A stretch of DNA of 64,000 nt, from NCBI RefSeq assembly GCF_013404085.1, contig NZ_JABFHO010000001.1, forward strand, positions 1,933,001 through 1,997,000, in the 5' to 3' direction. This document shows positions 18,053 through 27,297 of the stretch, piece after piece. The notes under the pieces were generated by a model. The model was not told the origin of the DNA. It saw nothing but the letters and a program-made list of their open reading frames with translations, and searched no databases. Each line of letters opens with the position of its first letter. Position 1 is the stretch's first letter. Both the position numbers and the translations under genes were made by a program. This DNA comes from Winogradskyella helgolandensis. GTDB lineage: Bacteria; Bacteroidota; Bacteroidia; Flavobacteriales; Flavobacteriaceae.

Positions 18053-18979
18053 ATGAAAGTTACCGTAGTTGGCGCTGGTGCAGTTGGCGCAAGTTGTGCA
18101 GAGTATATTGCAATTAAAAATTTTGCTTCTGAAGTCGTGATACTTGATATTAAAGAAGGTTATGCAGAAGGAAAAGCAATGGACTTAATGCAGTGTGCAT
18201 CTTTAAATGGATTTGACACAAAAATTACTGGAAGTACAAACGATTATTCTAAAACAGCAAATAGTGATATTTGTGTGATTACTTCAGGTATTCCTCGTAA
18301 GCCAGGAATGACTCGTGAAGAATTAATAGGAATTAATGCAGGTATTGTAAAAACAGTATCATCTAGCTTAGTAGAGCATTCTCCAAATACAATTATTATT
18401 GTTGTGAGTAATCCTATGGATACTATGACTTATTTGGTGCATAAAACTACAGGTTTACCAAAGCATAGAATTATTGGAATGGGTGGAGCATTAGATTCTG
18501 CACGTTTTAAATATAGATTAGCTGAAGCTTTAGAAGCGCCAATCAGTGATGTAGACGGAATGGTAATTGGTGGACATAGTGATACAGGTATGGTGCCATT
18601 AATTTCTCATGCAACAAGAAACAGTATTAAAGTATCTGAGTTTTTATCAGAAGAACGTTTAAATCAAGTTGCAGAAGATACTAAAGTAGGTGGAGCAACC
18701 TTAACTAAATTATTAGGCACTTCAGCTTGGTATGCACCAGGTGCAGCAGTAAGTGGATTAGTTCAGGCTATTGCTTGCGATCAAAAGAAAATATACCCTT
18801 GTTCTACATTATTAGATGGTGAATATGGCTTAAGTGATTTGTGCATAGGTGTGCCAGTTGTTTTAGGTAGAAACGGTATTGAGAAAATTGTTGATGTATC
18901 ATTAAGTGATGCAGAAAAGGATCACATGAAAGCAAGTGCTGAAGGTGTTAAGAAAACTAATGGATTATTAGAGTTATAA
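18053..18979 (+). CDS. mdh: Malate dehydrogenase (NAD, LDH-like type)
   Basis: It oxidises malate to oxaloacetate in the TCA cycle. The Rossmann glycine motif GAGAVG is at 7-12, and D32 at the end of beta-2 (VVILDIKEG) indicates NAD rather than NADP. The substrate loop IPRKPGMTR carries R82 and R88, R151 follows in 'DSARFKYRL', and the catalytic His is H175 in GGHSDTGMVP. At 308 residues it belongs to the LDH-like MDH group usual in Bacteroidota. A 12-bp palindrome CGTAAATTTACG lies at 17913-17924, about 130 bp upstream. It is monocistronic, with a terminator after it. Confidence 0.97.
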   Translation: MKVTVVGAGAVGASCAEYIAIKNFASEVVILDIKEGYAEGKAMDLMQCASLNGFDTKITGSTNDYSKTANSDICVITSGIPRKPGMTREELIGINAGIVKTVSSSLVEHSPNTIIIVVSNPMDTMTYLVHKTTGLPKHRIIGMGGALDSARFKYRLAEALEAPISDVDGMVIGGHSDTGMVPLISHATRNSIKVSEFLSEERLNQVAEDTKVGGATLTKLLGTSAWYAPGAAVSGLVQAIACDQKKIYPCSTLLDGEYGLSDLCIGVPVVLGRNGIEKIVDVSLSDAEKDHMKASAEGVKKTNGLLEL

Positions 18980-19003
18980 TCTATAGAGATACATATAATT
19001 TAT

Positions 19004-19043
19004 AAAAACCTTACCGACATATTTTGTTGGTAAGGTTTTTGTG
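19004..19043 (+). terminator. Terminator of mdh
   Basis: A 16-bp stem aaaaaccttaccgaca / tgttggtaaggttttt (one G-U pair) with a short T-rich loop lies 25 bp after the mdh stop codon. Confidence 0.9.
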
Positions 19044-19072
19044 TACTAACAATTAATTTAAAAAATATAGTT

Positions 19073-19729
19073 ATGAAAAAAATAGTATTATTGAGTTTAG
19101 CACTAATGATAAGCATTGTTGCTGTAGCTCAAGTTCAATTAAAAGAAGGAGTTTTAATAGCCAATCAAACCATGAGTAGCGACAATGAGCAGATGAATGC
19201 GCAACTGAAAGCCATGGGAGACTCACAAGCTATTACCTATTTTAAAGGAGAAAAATCGCGAAGCGAAACAAGTAATCCAATGTCAGGAGATATGGTTATC
19301 GTTGTTGATGGTGCAGAAAAACAAATGTTAATGTTATTTGATCAACCAGGAGTTGGTAAGAAATTTATGTTGCAATCTTTTGTGCCTAGTGAAGAGGACT
19401 TAAAAAGTGTAACTGTAGAAAAGGGAGATGAAACAAAAACTGTAATGGGTTATGAGTGTCAACAATACTTTATTAAAATGAAGCAAAACGGACAAGATGT
19501 AGAAATGCAAATGTTCACAACGGATAAGATTTCTGCTTTCAGCCATAATACAACAGCAATGGGTGGAAAAATTGAAGGTTATCCACTTTATTTTGTTATG
19601 ACCTTGAAACAAATGGGAGCAAATATTATAGTAACATCAGAAATAACTGAGATTAAACAAGAATCGGTTTCAGATGATAAATTAAGCTTAACTCCACCAG
19701 AAGGTTATACAAAAATGGAAGGTATGTAA
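19073..19729 (+). CDS. Exported DUF4412-like protein
   Basis: The 218-residue protein has a signal peptide (MKKIVLLSLALMISIVAVAQ). The body has the features of the DUF4412-type envelope proteins: a 'YFKGEKSRSET' strand, 'MVIVVDGAEKQMLMLFD', a 'KTVMGYECQQYFIKM' strand-Cys motif and 'MQMFTTDKI'. The family call is by pattern and is moderate. No function is known; a periplasmic or outer-membrane-associated place is inferred. It sits alone between two terminators, so it is a separate transcription unit. Confidence 0.65.
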   Translation: MKKIVLLSLALMISIVAVAQVQLKEGVLIANQTMSSDNEQMNAQLKAMGDSQAITYFKGEKSRSETSNPMSGDMVIVVDGAEKQMLMLFDQPGVGKKFMLQSFVPSEEDLKSVTVEKGDETKTVMGYECQQYFIKMKQNGQDVEMQMFTTDKISAFSHNTTAMGGKIEGYPLYFVMTLKQMGANIIVTSEITEIKQESVSDDKLSLTPPEGYTKMEGM

Positions 19730-19760
19730 TTGAATACCTTATGAAGTTATAATTTAAGAT

Positions 19761-19790
19761 AAGACTGTAGAAATACAGTCTTTATTTTTT
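19761..19790 (+). terminator. Terminator after the DUF4412-like gene
   Basis: A 9-bp stem aagactgta / tacagtctt with a gaaa tetraloop is followed by a T-rich run. Confidence 0.88.
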
Positions 19791-19793
19791 GCC

Positions 19794-19801
19794 TATATTT
19801 G
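19794..19801 (+). promoter_or_regulatory. -7 element directly before the small gene at 19806
   Basis: TATATTTG is a full match to TAnnTTTG and ends only 4 bp before the ATG at 19806. The transcript is therefore expected to be leaderless. Confidence 0.55.
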
Positions 19802-19805
19802 GCGC

Positions 19806-20417
19806 ATGAAAACCAAACTGCATTTTGGGCTGTTAATTATACTCTTAGCGTTTTTAGGAACGTATTTAGAGCAAAATACGCTACCCAATCAACAGATTGT
19901 GATTCAGTTTTCAGATACTGATATTTCTTCAGAAGATACAGAAAATGCTATTGAAGCTATTCAAAATAAACTGCAAAGCATTGGTGTTACACATATTCAA
20001 ATAGGTCAAAGCAACGAAGGTCAACTTAGAATAATTTATCATAGCAATACTGATGTAGATAATATTCAGAATGCTCTTTTTAATGTTGAAGATTTAAACA
20101 TAGCCTACGATTCAAATCAAAATCAATCCGATAGTTTTCCAGAGCATAAAAATAGTAAGGATTACGAGCTTAATATCTCGGAAATAAAGACGAGTAATAC
20201 TATTAATTGGGATTTTGAACGGATACAAGTTGTAGAGGTTAATCAGAAAACAGATCGCTTTGTATATTCAAAGACGACTAGTTTTGGTCATCATTTTCAT
20301 AATATTGAGAATCATTTTAATAGTTCAGTTGCTGTTATGATTAGCAATAATACAACGATAGTAATAGACACTATTTCTTATATCATACCTGAAGTTAGAG
20401 CAGGTCCAACAGTATAA
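19806..20417 (+). CDS. Membrane-anchored small protein with a SecD-P1-like segment
   Basis: A 203-residue protein with an N-terminal hydrophobic segment (residues 8-20, uncleaved anchor or signal peptide). Residues ~28-95 have the order beta strand (QQIVIQFSD), helix (ENAIEAIQNKLQSIGVT), strand (HIQIGQ), strand (LRIIYHS), then 'DVDNIQNAL'. This is the same order as in the SecD periplasmic P1 domain, where the SecDF at 20575 has 'AFEVLRKRIDKFGVTSPNIQ', 'RILLELPG', 'DIERVTDLV'. The second half is charged and His/Asn-rich and ends 'IPEVRAGPTV'. I know of no named family. The gene lies 157 bp ahead of secDF but has its own promoter element. A link to Sec export is inference. Confidence 0.6.
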   Translation: MKTKLHFGLLIILLAFLGTYLEQNTLPNQQIVIQFSDTDISSEDTENAIEAIQNKLQSIGVTHIQIGQSNEGQLRIIYHSNTDVDNIQNALFNVEDLNIAYDSNQNQSDSFPEHKNSKDYELNISEIKTSNTINWDFERIQVVEVNQKTDRFVYSKTTSFGHHFHNIENHFNSSVAVMISNNTTIVIDTISYIIPEVRAGPTV

Positions 20418-20506
20418 TTTGGAATTATATAATCTGAAATAAATTCCACTTCACATCATATAGCTTTTATCAATCAAAAGGCTAAAAATCAATTTATAAA
20501 AAAACA

Positions 20507-20537
20507 TTGTCGGATTATAGTGTAAACTCTATATTTG
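20507..20537 (+). promoter_or_regulatory. secDF promoter (TTG-N20-TATATTTG)
   Basis: TTG at 20507-20509 and TATATTTG at 20530-20537 are separated by 20 bp, fitting the Bacteroidota -33/-7 arrangement. The ATG follows 37 bp after the -7 element. Confidence 0.7.
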
Positions 20538-20574
20538 CGCGTTCAAAAAAAATCGACATTAAACAAAAATCACA

Positions 20575-23500
20575 ATGCAAAACAAAGGATTAATTAAGCT
20601 TTTTGCGCTTTTATTCGGTTTAGTAAGTATTTATCAGTTATCATTTACTTTCAAAGCTAATCAAATAGAAGATGCCGCAGAAATGGCAGCAATTGAAAAA
20701 TTTGCTGATACAGAAGAGGATTACCAAACGAAAAGGAATTTAGAAACTATTCGTTATTTAGACTCTTTAAAAACCTCAAAAATTAAAGTAGGTGAAAACT
20801 TTGAGTCTATTGAAGTTTATAATCTAGGTGTAGCGCAATACACGTACTCTGAAGTAGAAGAAAATGCCATGAATCTTGGTTTAGATCTTAGAGGAGGTAT
20901 AAATGTTATTCTTCAAATTTCAGTAAGAGACATCTTAAAAGGTTTAGCAAATAATTCTAAAGACCCAATATTTAATAAGGCTTTAGATGATGCTGAGGAA
21001 TTACAAAAAGATTCACAAGATTCTTATTTACAATCTTTCTTTACAGCTTTTGATGCTATTAAAGGAGATACAAAATTAGCGTCTCCAGATATTTTTGCAA
21101 ATCGTACTTTAAGTGACGAGATTAAATTCAATATGGAGGATAATGAAGTTAAAAGCATTATCGAAACAAAAATTGATGAGTCTATCGTTTCTGCATTCGA
21201 AGTATTACGTAAACGTATTGATAAATTTGGTGTAACATCTCCAAACATTCAACGTTTAGGAAACTCTGGTCGTATTCTTTTAGAATTACCAGGAGCTAAA
21301 GATATTGAGCGTGTTACGGATTTAGTGACAAAGACAGCACAGTTACAATTTTGGGAAACATATAAAACTCAAGAGGTTGTACCTTATTTATTAGAAGTAA
21401 ATCAAAATTTGGTTGAAGCTAATCAAAGTAAAAAAGAAAAAGAGGAGGTTGCTGATGTCGTAGAAGATCAAGAAGAAAATACTTCAAATGCTATTGATGA
21501 GCTTACAGGTCAGATAGAAACAGATTCTACAAATGTTGCTGATATTAATCCTTTAGGAATCCAAGGTTACGGAAATGGTGGTTCAGTAGTTGGTATGTTC
21601 TTATCTAAGGATAAAGAAAAAGTGATGGAGCATTTAAATTCATCAAAAAACAGAGCTTCTTTACCGGCAGAAATGCGTTATGTTAAATTCGTTTGGGGAT
21701 TACAAAATGAAGAATCAGAGTTTTCAGAGCTTTATGCTATTAAAGGTAACAGAGATGGTGAGCCAGAATTAAGTGGTGATGTAATTACAAGTGCAGATCA
21801 AGATTATGACCAAGTAAGTAGACCTGCAGTAAGTATGCAAATGAACTCTAAAGGAGCGAAGATTTGGGAAGAAATGACCAAAAAAGCATCTGAAACTCAA
21901 GGTAATATTGCCATTGTATTAGATAATATTGTGTATTCTGCTCCAGGTGTTTCTCAACCTGGTGGAATATCAGGAGGTCGTTCTCAAATATCAGGATCAT
22001 TTACATTAGCTGAAGCTGTCGATTTAGCCAACGTTTTAAGAGCTGGTAAATTACCTGCCTCTGCGGAGATAGTTCAATCGGATATTGTAGGACCTTCATT
22101 AGGACAAGAAGCTATTGATAGTGGAATGAAATCTTTCATTATTGCATTAGGATTTGTATTACTATGGATGATTTTTTATTACGGAAAAGCTGGTGGTTTT
22201 GCAGATATCGCTTTATTATTAAATATCTTATTAATCTTTGGTGTATTAGCAAGTTTAGGAGCGGTATTAACCTTACCTGGTATTGCTGGTATTGTGTTAA
22301 CGATTGGTATGTCTGTCGATGCAAACGTACTTATCTTTGAGAGGATAAAAGAGGAGTTAGCCAAAGGAAAAACGCAGAAAGAATCTGTGAAAGATGGTTT
22401 CTCTAACGCTTTGTCTTCAATCTTAGATGCCAACATTACAACAGGTTTAACAGCTTTAATCTTATTTGTATTTGGTACAGGGCCAATTAAAGGTTTTGCA
22501 ACAACATTAATCATTGGTATTTTAACATCTTTATTTACGGCAATTTTTATTACACGTTTATTAGTAGACTGGTATGTAAACAGAGGAGGGAAATTAGATT
22601 TCTCTACAGGATTAACTAAGAACTTATTTACCAATTTAAATATCGATTTCTTAAGAAAACGAAAAATTGCTTATGCCTTTTCTGGGCTGATGATTTTAGC
22701 GAGTTTGGGTTCATTATTTATAGGACCAGGATTAGATCAAGGGATTGATTTTGTTGGAGGTAGAACGTACCAAGTACGTTTTGAGCAAGATATGAGTGTT
22801 GAAGAAGTAAAGAATGATCTTAATGCTGTGTTTGAAAGTGCTGAGGTAAAAACTATTGGTGGACCAAACCAATTAAAAATTTCTACGAAGTATTTAGTAG
22901 AAGATAGTACTACTGAAGCAGATGAAAAAGTACAATCTATGTTGTTTACTACGCTTCAAAAATACCTTCCAGAAGGAATGACATATGCTGAGTTTTTAGA
23001 TGGTTCTGGAGATAAGAAAATTGGTAAAATGCTATCGAGTAAGGTGAGTCCAACGATTGCAGATGATATTAAAAAATCATCTATTTGGGCAATCTTAGGA
23101 TCATTAGTAGTAGTTTTCTTATATATCTTATTAAGATTTAAGAAATGGCAATTCTCTCTTGGAGCTGTTACTGCTGTTTTTCATGATGTTTTAATCGTGT
23201 TAGGGATTTATTCTTTAACATGGAGAATTATGCCTTTTAGCATGGAGATTGACCAAACATTTATTGCGGCAATCTTAACTGTAATCGGTTACTCACTGAA
23301 TGATACGGTTGTTGTATTTGATAGAATTAGAGAGTATTTTAATGAAAACTTAGGTTGGAAATTTGATACGACAATAAATAAATCTATAAACAGTACTGTT
23401 AGTAGAACTTTAAATACGTCTTTAACTACTTTAGTAGTGTTATTGGCAATGTTCTTATTTGGTGCAGATTCACTTAAAGATTTACTATTCGCACTAATCG

Positions 23501-23628
23501 TAGGTGTCATTGTAGGTACATACTCTTCAGTATTTATCGCAACACCAATTATGTACGATACAGCTAAAAAAGGTAGCGCAACGGAAGCTTTAAAGAATAA
23601 AGTGAAAGAAGATGCAGAAGAAGCTTAA
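20575..23628 (+). CDS. secDF: SecDF fusion protein-export membrane protein
   Basis: SecDF uses the proton gradient to help SecYEG complete translocation across the inner membrane. The SecD half has an N-terminal membrane anchor, 'NLGLDLRGGINVILQI' and the P1 domain 'FEVLRKRIDKFGVTSPNIQ', then a five-helix RND-type membrane region with 'TIGMSVDANVLIFERIKEEL' near 580. The SecF half follows from about residue 690 ('GLDQGIDFVGGRTYQVRF') and carries 'IGYSLNDTVVVFDRIREYFNEN'. At 1017 residues it is the fused Bacteroidota form. The P1 region contains a long acidic, low-complexity insert (about 285-320). It has its own promoter and tandem hairpins downstream. Confidence 0.97.
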   Translation: MQNKGLIKLFALLFGLVSIYQLSFTFKANQIEDAAEMAAIEKFADTEEDYQTKRNLETIRYLDSLKTSKIKVGENFESIEVYNLGVAQYTYSEVEENAMNLGLDLRGGINVILQISVRDILKGLANNSKDPIFNKALDDAEELQKDSQDSYLQSFFTAFDAIKGDTKLASPDIFANRTLSDEIKFNMEDNEVKSIIETKIDESIVSAFEVLRKRIDKFGVTSPNIQRLGNSGRILLELPGAKDIERVTDLVTKTAQLQFWETYKTQEVVPYLLEVNQNLVEANQSKKEKEEVADVVEDQEENTSNAIDELTGQIETDSTNVADINPLGIQGYGNGGSVVGMFLSKDKEKVMEHLNSSKNRASLPAEMRYVKFVWGLQNEESEFSELYAIKGNRDGEPELSGDVITSADQDYDQVSRPAVSMQMNSKGAKIWEEMTKKASETQGNIAIVLDNIVYSAPGVSQPGGISGGRSQISGSFTLAEAVDLANVLRAGKLPASAEIVQSDIVGPSLGQEAIDSGMKSFIIALGFVLLWMIFYYGKAGGFADIALLLNILLIFGVLASLGAVLTLPGIAGIVLTIGMSVDANVLIFERIKEELAKGKTQKESVKDGFSNALSSILDANITTGLTALILFVFGTGPIKGFATTLIIGILTSLFTAIFITRLLVDWYVNRGGKLDFSTGLTKNLFTNLNIDFLRKRKIAYAFSGLMILASLGSLFIGPGLDQGIDFVGGRTYQVRFEQDMSVEEVKNDLNAVFESAEVKTIGGPNQLKISTKYLVEDSTTEADEKVQSMLFTTLQKYLPEGMTYAEFLDGSGDKKIGKMLSSKVSPTIADDIKKSSIWAILGSLVVVFLYILLRFKKWQFSLGAVTAVFHDVLIVLGIYSLTWRIMPFSMEIDQTFIAAILTVIGYSLNDTVVVFDRIREYFNENLGWKFDTTINKSINSTVSRTLNTSLTTLVVLLAMFLFGADSLKDLLFALIVGVIVGTYSSVFIATPIMYDTAKKGSATEALKNKVKEDAEEA

Positions 23629-23646
23629 GTCTTAAATACAAATAGT

Positions 23647-23705
23647 ATTCTGAATTCATTCAGAATTTAAAATGCCTTTCTTGATTGAAAGGCATTTTTG
23701 TTTTT
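23647..23705 (+). terminator. Two tandem hairpins after secDF
   Basis: The first is attctgaa / ttcagaat with a 4-base loop (23647-23666). The second is a 12-bp stem aaaatgcctttc / gaaaggcatttt (23669-23698) followed by T's. The second is a standard intrinsic terminator. Confidence 0.88.
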
Positions 23706-23788
23706 TAAGTGTTTTACGCAACCTTTTTACCGTTTATGTATCTTTAAAGTATAATGTGTAACTTCAGCTTCTATAAAAACCTATCAAC

Positions 23789-25867
23789 ATGAAAAAAGTA
23801 CTACTCTTAATTTTTACAATATTATCATATTACGGATTTGCGCAAGATGTACTCATGCAGAATGGAACATTTACAACTTGTTCCGGAATTTTTTATGATT
23901 CTGGTGGTGAGTTTTCAAATTATGCTAGTGATGAGAGTTATATAGTTACTATATGTCCCGAAGAATCAGGCCAGCGAACGCGATTAGATTTTCAAGAGTT
24001 CTCAACTCAAATTGATATGGATATCCTGAAAATTTATGATGGAGACAATACCTCTGCTGAGTTAATAGATGTGTATTCTGGACCTTATTTACCAGGACTA
24101 ATTGTAGCATCTTTTGATAATCTAACAGGTTGTTTAACATTAGAATTTACGTCAAACAACACAGGGAATACTACAGGTTGGACAGCAGCCATATCTTGTA
24201 CTGCACCTTGTCAAGATATTACAGCGCAATTGGATTCAACTTTACCTGCCGCCAATAGTGAAGGGATAATAGAAGTTTGCGTTGGTAGTACAATTAACCT
24301 AAATGGTAGCGGAACTTTTGAAGTAGATGGGGCAGGAGCTAATTATACATGGGATTTGGGAGATGGAAGTTTTGCTTTTGGTCAATCTATTAGTGTGTCT
24401 TATGATATTCCTGGTGTGTATTTAGTAAACTTAGATATCAGAGATGCTAATATAGATAACATTGTACAAGGTTGTCCAAATACAAATAGTATAAATTTAG
24501 TAATACGCGTATCTGGAGAACCTGATTTTTTAGATACGCAAGCGACAGATAGTACCTTGTGCTTTGGTGAATCTACAGTTTTAGAAGGCGTTGTAAATCC
24601 ATTAACCTTAGTTTATAATTGTCCTCCACCAGAAAGTGAAGTTACTTTCTTGCCTGATGGAACTGGTACAGCTTATAGTACATCTATAAATGTCACATGC
24701 TTTGATCCTGCTCAAATTTTAACTGATATTAGTCAGATTGAAAGCATTTGTTTAAATATGGAACATTCGTATTTAGGGGATTTAGATATAGAAATTATAT
24801 CGCCTAATGGTCAAGTAGTAAGGTTGCATGATCAAGGAGGTAATTCTGCTAATTTAGGTATTCCTTGGGCCACAGGCACTGTGGATGGTAATAGTATTGA
24901 TGTGACACCAGGGAATGGGTTTGATTATTGTTTTGTACCTAATGGTGGATTTCCAACACTGGCAGGTGGTTTGCAAACAGGTGGTGTTTTTCCTACAGGT
25001 GATGGTTCAAATACGTATGTAGATAATTTTGTGCCGGAAGGGAATTATAATTCTGTAAATCCTTTAGACGGGCTTTTAGGTTCTCCATTAAATGGGAATT
25101 GGACAATTACTATTGTTGATAATTTAGCTGCGGATAATGGCTATATATTTTCTTGGGAACTAAATTTTAATCCTAACTTACAATTAGAAGATTTTGATTT
25201 TGTTTCAACTATTGTATCACAATCTTGGGATTCTGACTTAAGTATTACTGAGGTTAATGGCAACACAATTACAGTAGCGCCAGAATCTGCAGGTGAGTTT
25301 TGTTACACATTTAGAACAGTAGATGTTTTTGGATGTGAATATACCAAGGAAGTGTGTATTAATGTAGCTGAAGAGGGTGCACCTCCAACAACGTATTATG
25401 AAGACTTAGATGGTGATGGTTATGGAGATCCTAATAGTACTATTGAAGATTGTTCGGATACACCTCGCTTAGGATATGTTGTAAATGGTTTAGATTGTAA
25501 TGATACTGATGGTTTAATTAATCCAGATGCAGAAGATTCTGAAGGCAATGCGATTGATGAAAACTGTGATGGAGTTGATGGAGACACATTAGGCTTAGAA
25601 GATTTTAGCTCAGAAGATATTAAAGTGTTGTCTAATCTATTTAATGATCAATTCGTTATAAATGTGCCAACTATTTTAGCAGAAAGTCAATTGAATATTA
25701 CTATTTATGACTTAAATGGTCGTAAGGTTTATCAGAATAAGTATTCAGTTAGCAATAATCAAATCACAATTAATAATTTAGATGAATTAGGGAAATCGAC
25801 CTATTTATTAGAGATATCTAATGAGCAATTTGGGTTGAATGTTATAAAAAAAATAGTGAAGTTATAG
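23789..25867 (+). CDS. Secreted multidomain protein, CUB-PKD-P domain-MopE, T9SS type A
   Basis: A 692-residue T9SS substrate. After the signal peptide (ends near GFAQ), residues 24-137 form a CUB-like domain ('GIFYDSGGEFSNYASDESYIVTICP', 'LKIYDGDN'). Residues ~165-240 form a PKD domain ('YTWDLGDGSFAFG'). Residues ~281-460 form a proprotein-convertase P domain ('CLNMEHSYLGDLDIEIISPNGQVVRLHDQGG', 'LNGNWTITIVDNLAADNG'). Residues ~535-600 carry a MopE-type calcium/copper-binding motif ('DLDGDGYGDP', 'LDCNDTDGLINPDAED', 'DENCDGVDGD'). The last ~85 residues are a type A sorting domain ending 'NVIKKIVKL'. No protease catalytic domain is present although P domains often accompany proteases. The first ~460 residues are paralogous to the protein at 31634. 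Confidence 0.88.
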   Translation: MKKVLLLIFTILSYYGFAQDVLMQNGTFTTCSGIFYDSGGEFSNYASDESYIVTICPEESGQRTRLDFQEFSTQIDMDILKIYDGDNTSAELIDVYSGPYLPGLIVASFDNLTGCLTLEFTSNNTGNTTGWTAAISCTAPCQDITAQLDSTLPAANSEGIIEVCVGSTINLNGSGTFEVDGAGANYTWDLGDGSFAFGQSISVSYDIPGVYLVNLDIRDANIDNIVQGCPNTNSINLVIRVSGEPDFLDTQATDSTLCFGESTVLEGVVNPLTLVYNCPPPESEVTFLPDGTGTAYSTSINVTCFDPAQILTDISQIESICLNMEHSYLGDLDIEIISPNGQVVRLHDQGGNSANLGIPWATGTVDGNSIDVTPGNGFDYCFVPNGGFPTLAGGLQTGGVFPTGDGSNTYVDNFVPEGNYNSVNPLDGLLGSPLNGNWTITIVDNLAADNGYIFSWELNFNPNLQLEDFDFVSTIVSQSWDSDLSITEVNGNTITVAPESAGEFCYTFRTVDVFGCEYTKEVCINVAEEGAPPTTYYEDLDGDGYGDPNSTIEDCSDTPRLGYVVNGLDCNDTDGLINPDAEDSEGNAIDENCDGVDGDTLGLEDFSSEDIKVLSNLFNDQFVINVPTILAESQLNITIYDLNGRKVYQNKYSVSNNQITINNLDELGKSTYLLEISNEQFGLNVIKKIVKL

Positions 25868-25882
25868 GTTTATAGATAATAG

Positions 25883-25918
25883 AAATACCTCTCTTTGTTG
25901 AGAGGTGTTTTTATTTTT
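25883..25918 (+). terminator. Terminator after the type A secreted protein gene
   Basis: A stem aaatacctctc / gagaggtgttt (one G-U) with a tttgtt loop is followed by a T run. Confidence 0.85.
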
Positions 25919-25937
25919 TAAAATAAAAACGTCATAG

Positions 25938-26801
25938 TTAAGTGTTATTCTCAATCCATTCATTTGTCATTTTCCATAGAGACTCTTTAAATTGACTTCT
26001 AAAGAATCCAAAATGTCCAACATTAGAAATGTTTAAGTCTTCAGGAATGATGTGTTGTCTGTTCACTTGAGCATTGATAAACTGTTTCGCTAACCAATCT
26101 ACTGAACTTTTTGAAGCATATTCATCATTAGGAAAACTTAAAGCTAATAAATGTTTATTAAAATTTTTGAACTGAAGATCTTCAAAATTAAATTCACCTA
26201 ATATGTAGTCTTTATGCTTTCCCCAATGTCTCCATTGATAAACCATATTTTTCGGAAGATTTTCAAATAGCTTTATCTTTTTAGCAGGAAAATATCCAAA
26301 TAGGGGTGTAAGAGAAGGAATCAGTGCATACCAAAACGCAAACATTTTAAAACGTTCATAGCCTTTCCAAAGTTTCCAATAACCACTTTGGGATGCCACA
26401 GTAATTATAGCATCTATGTTAGTCATATTTTTGTTGAAGGCTAAAATTTGTCCACCAATACTATGAGTAATAACGATTAATTTATGATTTGGGTTTTTAG
26501 CCTTAGCATAACTAATTACTGAAGTTTGGTCATTTTCTCCCCAATCTTTAAGATTAATTGTATTTTGTTTTAAGTGAGTAGTGTTTGGATTTGATTTGCC
26601 AATACCAGAATAATCAAAGGTATAAACCGTATAGCCTAATTCTGAAAAATAAGTAGCAAACTTAAAATAGAAATGTTGCAATACTCCTGTTGCCGAAGAA
26701 ATAATAATGCTTTTATAATTTGAGGATTTCGGTTTAAAAACAGAAAGACCTAAATGATGACCTAAAGGTGTTGTGATATCTAAACCTATTGGTTTAGTCA
26801 T
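25938..26801 (-). CDS. Alpha/beta hydrolase (COG4757-like)
   Basis: I start at the ATG at 26801 (MTKPIGLDITTPLGHHLG), because the longer open frame upstream is out-of-frame coding sequence of the DUF192 gene. The ATG overlaps the DUF192 stop in an 8-base ATGACTAA, so translation is coupled. The 287-residue protein has the nucleophile motif THSIGG, 'YTFDYSGIGKSNP', a likely Asp in 'FPNDEYAS' and the catalytic His in 'NVGHFGFFR'. The pattern fits COG4757-type predicted hydrolases; substrate unknown. It is the last gene of the lgt-DUF192-hydrolase run. Confidence 0.85.
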   Translation of the reverse strand: MTKPIGLDITTPLGHHLGLSVFKPKSSNYKSIIISSATGVLQHFYFKFATYFSELGYTVYTFDYSGIGKSNPNTTHLKQNTINLKDWGENDQTSVISYAKAKNPNHKLIVITHSIGGQILAFNKNMTNIDAIITVASQSGYWKLWKGYERFKMFAFWYALIPSLTPLFGYFPAKKIKLFENLPKNMVYQWRHWGKHKDYILGEFNFEDLQFKNFNKHLLALSFPNDEYASKSSVDWLAKQFINAQVNRQHIIPEDLNISNVGHFGFFRSQFKESLWKMTNEWIENNT

Positions 26802-27297
26802 TAGTAGTTGTAAAACTGATTTTATCTCCAATAGCAAGTTGCCAAGTATCGGAAAGCCCACCATTAATTTCCAAAACATATTTTGCAGGAGCTTCGGACG
26901 GAAGCGAAGTCTCGTCCATTGGCTTCGCGTTCTTTTGAATGCCAACAATCGATAAATCTTGGTCTATATAAATAATATCTAAAGGAATCTTCGTATTTTT
27001 CATATAGAAACTACGCATTTGCACATTAGGAAATATAAATAACATCCCATGATTGGTTTCAAGCTTTGTTCTATACATTAAACCGGTTTGGGTAGTGTAT
27101 TCATCATCAGCAATCTCAATATCTATTATTTTTATAATAGAATCCGAATCTGTTTTTTTTAGTGTAAGTGTGCCTTCTTTCTTAAAGTTAACTACAACTT
27201 TATCTTCGGTTACTGTTTTCTTTTCTTCTTTACAAGATGAAAGTAATACAAGTCCAAAAACAATTACTACAGATTTTAAAATCAGTGGAATTCGCAT
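26794..27297 (-). CDS. DUF192 family lipoprotein
   Basis: The 167-residue protein starts with a lipoprotein signal (LVLLSSC, then KEEKK), so it is a likely Lgt client encoded next to lgt. The DUF192 barrel is evident: 'IADDEYTTQTGLMYRTKLETNHGMLFIFP', 'SFYMKNTKIPLDIIYID' and 'PAKYVLEINGGLSDTWQLAIGDKI'. Function is unknown for the family. Its ATG shares one base with the lgt stop (TAATG) and its stop overlaps the next start, indicating a tightly coupled operon. The stretch coding for 'PMDETSLPSEAP' is locally G+C richer than its surroundings. Confidence 0.92.
   Translation of the reverse strand: MRIPLILKSVVIVFGLVLLSSCKEEKKTVTEDKVVVNFKKEGTLTLKKTDSDSIIKIIDIEIADDEYTTQTGLMYRTKLETNHGMLFIFPNVQMRSFYMKNTKIPLDIIYIDQDLSIVGIQKNAKPMDETSLPSEAPAKYVLEINGGLSDTWQLAIGDKISFTTTND

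Noticed and set aside
26880..26945. G+C-rich palindromic words (GCGAAG/CTTCGC) inside the DUF192 gene as an inserted element
   Set aside because: The residues encoded there are compatible with the DUF192 family, and I see no second copy in the window.
26802..26948. Longer N terminus for the COG4757-like hydrolase
   Set aside because: The added frame lies fully inside the DUF192 coding sequence, whereas ATGACTAA at 26801-26794 gives a standard coupled start.
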